Assembly: GCA_002786355.1 (NCBI GenBank)
Contig: PGCO01000002.1
Coordinates: 372,001 to 436,000 of the forward strand
Reading direction: 5' to 3'
Source of the DNA: Sediminibacterium sp. FEMGT703S
GTDB taxonomy: Bacteria > Bacteroidota > Bacteroidia > Chitinophagales > Chitinophagaceae
Length of the DNA: 64,000 nt
A program made the position numbers and the translations under genes. Numbering within the stretch: the first letter of the stretch is position 1; each line of letters opens with the position of its first letter. Under the pieces are notes generated by a model, which searched no databases, was not told the DNA's origin, and was given only the letters and a program-made list of their open reading frames with translations. Below, one piece after another: positions 63,701-64,000 of the stretch.

Positions 63701-64000
63701 CAAATAGCGGTAATTTTGAATAATCAAATGGGAAGGGAAATAGATAAGAAAATAATCTAAGCACCAAAACGGCAATTAGTAAAAACAGAAACCCGCTTTT
63801 AAAATTAACCTGCTCAATTAAATCCTTTGAAATTGCGTGTATGAATAATAACAATAAAAAAACAGCAGCCAACCTAAAAAAGATGGTAATAAAATCATAA
63901 GACACAAACTGCTTACCCTCTTTAAGTTGTATACTAAATAGAAAATTACCCGATTCACTATAAATGGGTGTGTCAGCAGAATCACTCGTTATGCTGTATT
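60795..64000 (-). CDS. NtrY-like membrane histidine kinase (5' end missing)
   Basis: A large sensor kinase of at least 1,068 residues that runs off the right edge. A GTG at 63905 is not the real start: the same frame stays open and protein-like to the window end (ADTPIYSESGNFLFSIQLKEG). In order: several membrane segments, a periplasmic region, another helix pair, a HAMP-like stretch (GSTMQKMNLGVKNQQIVWNRDDEIGVLVNEY), HisKA with phospho-acceptor in VAHEIKNPLTPMKLSIQYL, and HATPase (NLIQNSVEAGKDL, TTKSAGTGLGLAICKGIIEHANG). No response regulator is in view. The stop overlaps the PolX-like stop. Confidence 0.9.
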   Translation of the reverse strand, partial: YSITSDSADTPIYSESGNFLFSIQLKEGKQFVSYDFITIFFRLAAVFLLLLFIHAISKDLIEQVNFKSGFLFLLIAVLVLRLFSYLFPFPFDYSKLPLFDPSIYASNFLHPSLGDLFLNAFLFYWVTRFVKNNYSIKSALPVTEFTPWNKIIRILIYTSTAFLVIGIVQSLVRDAKISFDVTNFFSLSIYSTISIVILCFLVLGFFYLSQIILTPLVVSKKSLGLLVVIVILSGFVNILFYYNAAQILFHFIVILWLILFLLVIKIRAKDFRIPIFKSSFFIFWMMIFAMSIAALVIYQHRLVEFEQRKRIAEKLAIQSDPSGESLLKIATANFNNNFLSENFSRFHESEYANKFVKDSLINQNFSGYLNKYDTRIYTFDSLFHPLFNEDSLNYASIKTLVLNQANATEIPNLFTYENTIKGYNYIYQVTVEKSNSIIGYLFIVMNSKRYKSEALYPELFNQSQDIVSDLNSNYAYAIYYKGKIINHFNSYNFPTVLSSYNLPQFEFTYTTQNDFTELWYNAGNERQVVVVKRNTWLIESVTLFAYLFCSFLLIIFVFHVGSILVKVKFRINLVKKLLQFNIRTQIQATIIFVSVFSFLVIGIATISFFIYRYNHSNEERLSKSIQVMANELNTRIVSILALDDEPSNSGVKNELEQVIAEISDLHDVDINYYTGEGDLLISTQPYIYNKNLLSKKMHPIAFMEMRRKNKIRFIQSETIGKFGYLSIYIPLISESGNTYGYLNIPYLNSQIDLNQEISGFLATLINLNAFIFLLAGAIAFFITNQITASLRLIGSTMQKMNLGVKNQQIVWNRDDEIGVLVNEYNNMVRKLELSAASLAKTEREGAWREMARQVAHEIKNPLTPMKLSIQYLQQAIQQGAPNVTVLTTNLAKTLVEQIDQLAKIAGDFSQFANIGIVTLEKFSVVTTIHSMQSLYSGDASVSIRFVDESTNAMIEADKVQINRLFMNLIQNSVEAGKDLNGTAAIEIKLVNQQEYVVITIKDYSGGIPSAMHGNMFRPNFTTKSAGTGLGLAICKGIIEHANGSIQYESIDGVGTIFELKIPVAVGN

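Noticed and set aside
63898-63905. GTG at 63905 or ATG at 63898 as start of the NtrY-like kinase
   Set aside because: The ATG is out of frame, and the frame of the GTG is open to the window edge with plausible protein sequence upstream.

Overview
The window looks like an ordinary, gene-dense, AT-rich chromosomal segment of a Bacteroidota bacterium, probably a member of the Chitinophagaceae. The reasons are Bacteroidota-type promoters (TAnnTTTG -7 boxes) upstream of many genes, almost no Shine-Dalgarno sequences, and a family mix typical of the phylum: a DUF4294 protein, an MG2/TonB-plug protein, a bacterial GH3-like adenylase, an M14 peptidase, and a three-gene succinate dehydrogenase with one large cytochrome b subunit. 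The family assignment is inference. I see no phage, transposon, CRISPR array, rRNA operon or recognisable defence system.

Layout. 1-8.9 kb: a partial manA (minus), yraN, a redoxin-DUF1684 fusion, an exported RidA-like protein, a zinc alcohol dehydrogenase, a GH26 mannanase operon, tRNA-Val, and the N-degron pair clpS-aat. 8.9-12.5 kb: DUF4294, then ccmE-ccmF for cytochrome c maturation, with a Cys-type CcmE. 12.6-17.8 kb: a five-gene operon with a ureohydrolase, a membrane protein, an unassigned radical SAM enzyme and two transporters. 17.8-21.2 kb: a SUMF1-like protein, a TonB-like transducer and folC. 21.2-25.2 kb: a tightly packed six-gene minus-strand operon from fbp to two Nudix hydrolases. 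25.2-36.6 kb: aspartokinase, a hybrid histidine kinase, cell-wall and peptide hydrolases, an unusual ABC-F ATPase, a GT8 glycosyltransferase, tsaD and an FtsX-type permease. 36.8-40.4 kb: sdhCAB with a strong terminator. 40.6-50.7 kb: oligopeptidase B, trmN6, ppa, half-size TauE, a 50-residue membrane protein, NlpC/P60, an ECF sigma factor with a putative partner, amtB and envelope proteins. 50.7-58 kb: the MG2/plug protein, tmRNA, rseP, dxr and the GH3-like gene. 58-64 kb: rplU-rpmA, a Lys/Ala-rich histone-H1-like protein, a PolX-like protein with a degenerate polymerase site, and an NtrY-like kinase that runs off the right edge.

Protein quality control recurs: ClpS and Aat (N-degrons), tmRNA (ribosome rescue; tag GNTQYAMAA), RseP, and several peptidases. 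Packing is extreme. Many operon genes overlap by 1-11 nt, and four convergent pairs share the same 4-nt stop-codon overlap. Several -7 boxes lie 4-5 nt before the ATG, which predicts leaderless mRNAs.

No clearly new multi-gene system was found. The items most worth a second look are proteins from known families with natural losses or changes at active sites (ABC-F, PolX, SUMF1, CcmE), the radical SAM operon, the leaderless promoters and the rplU leader hairpin. All assignments come from reading motifs; no database search was run.
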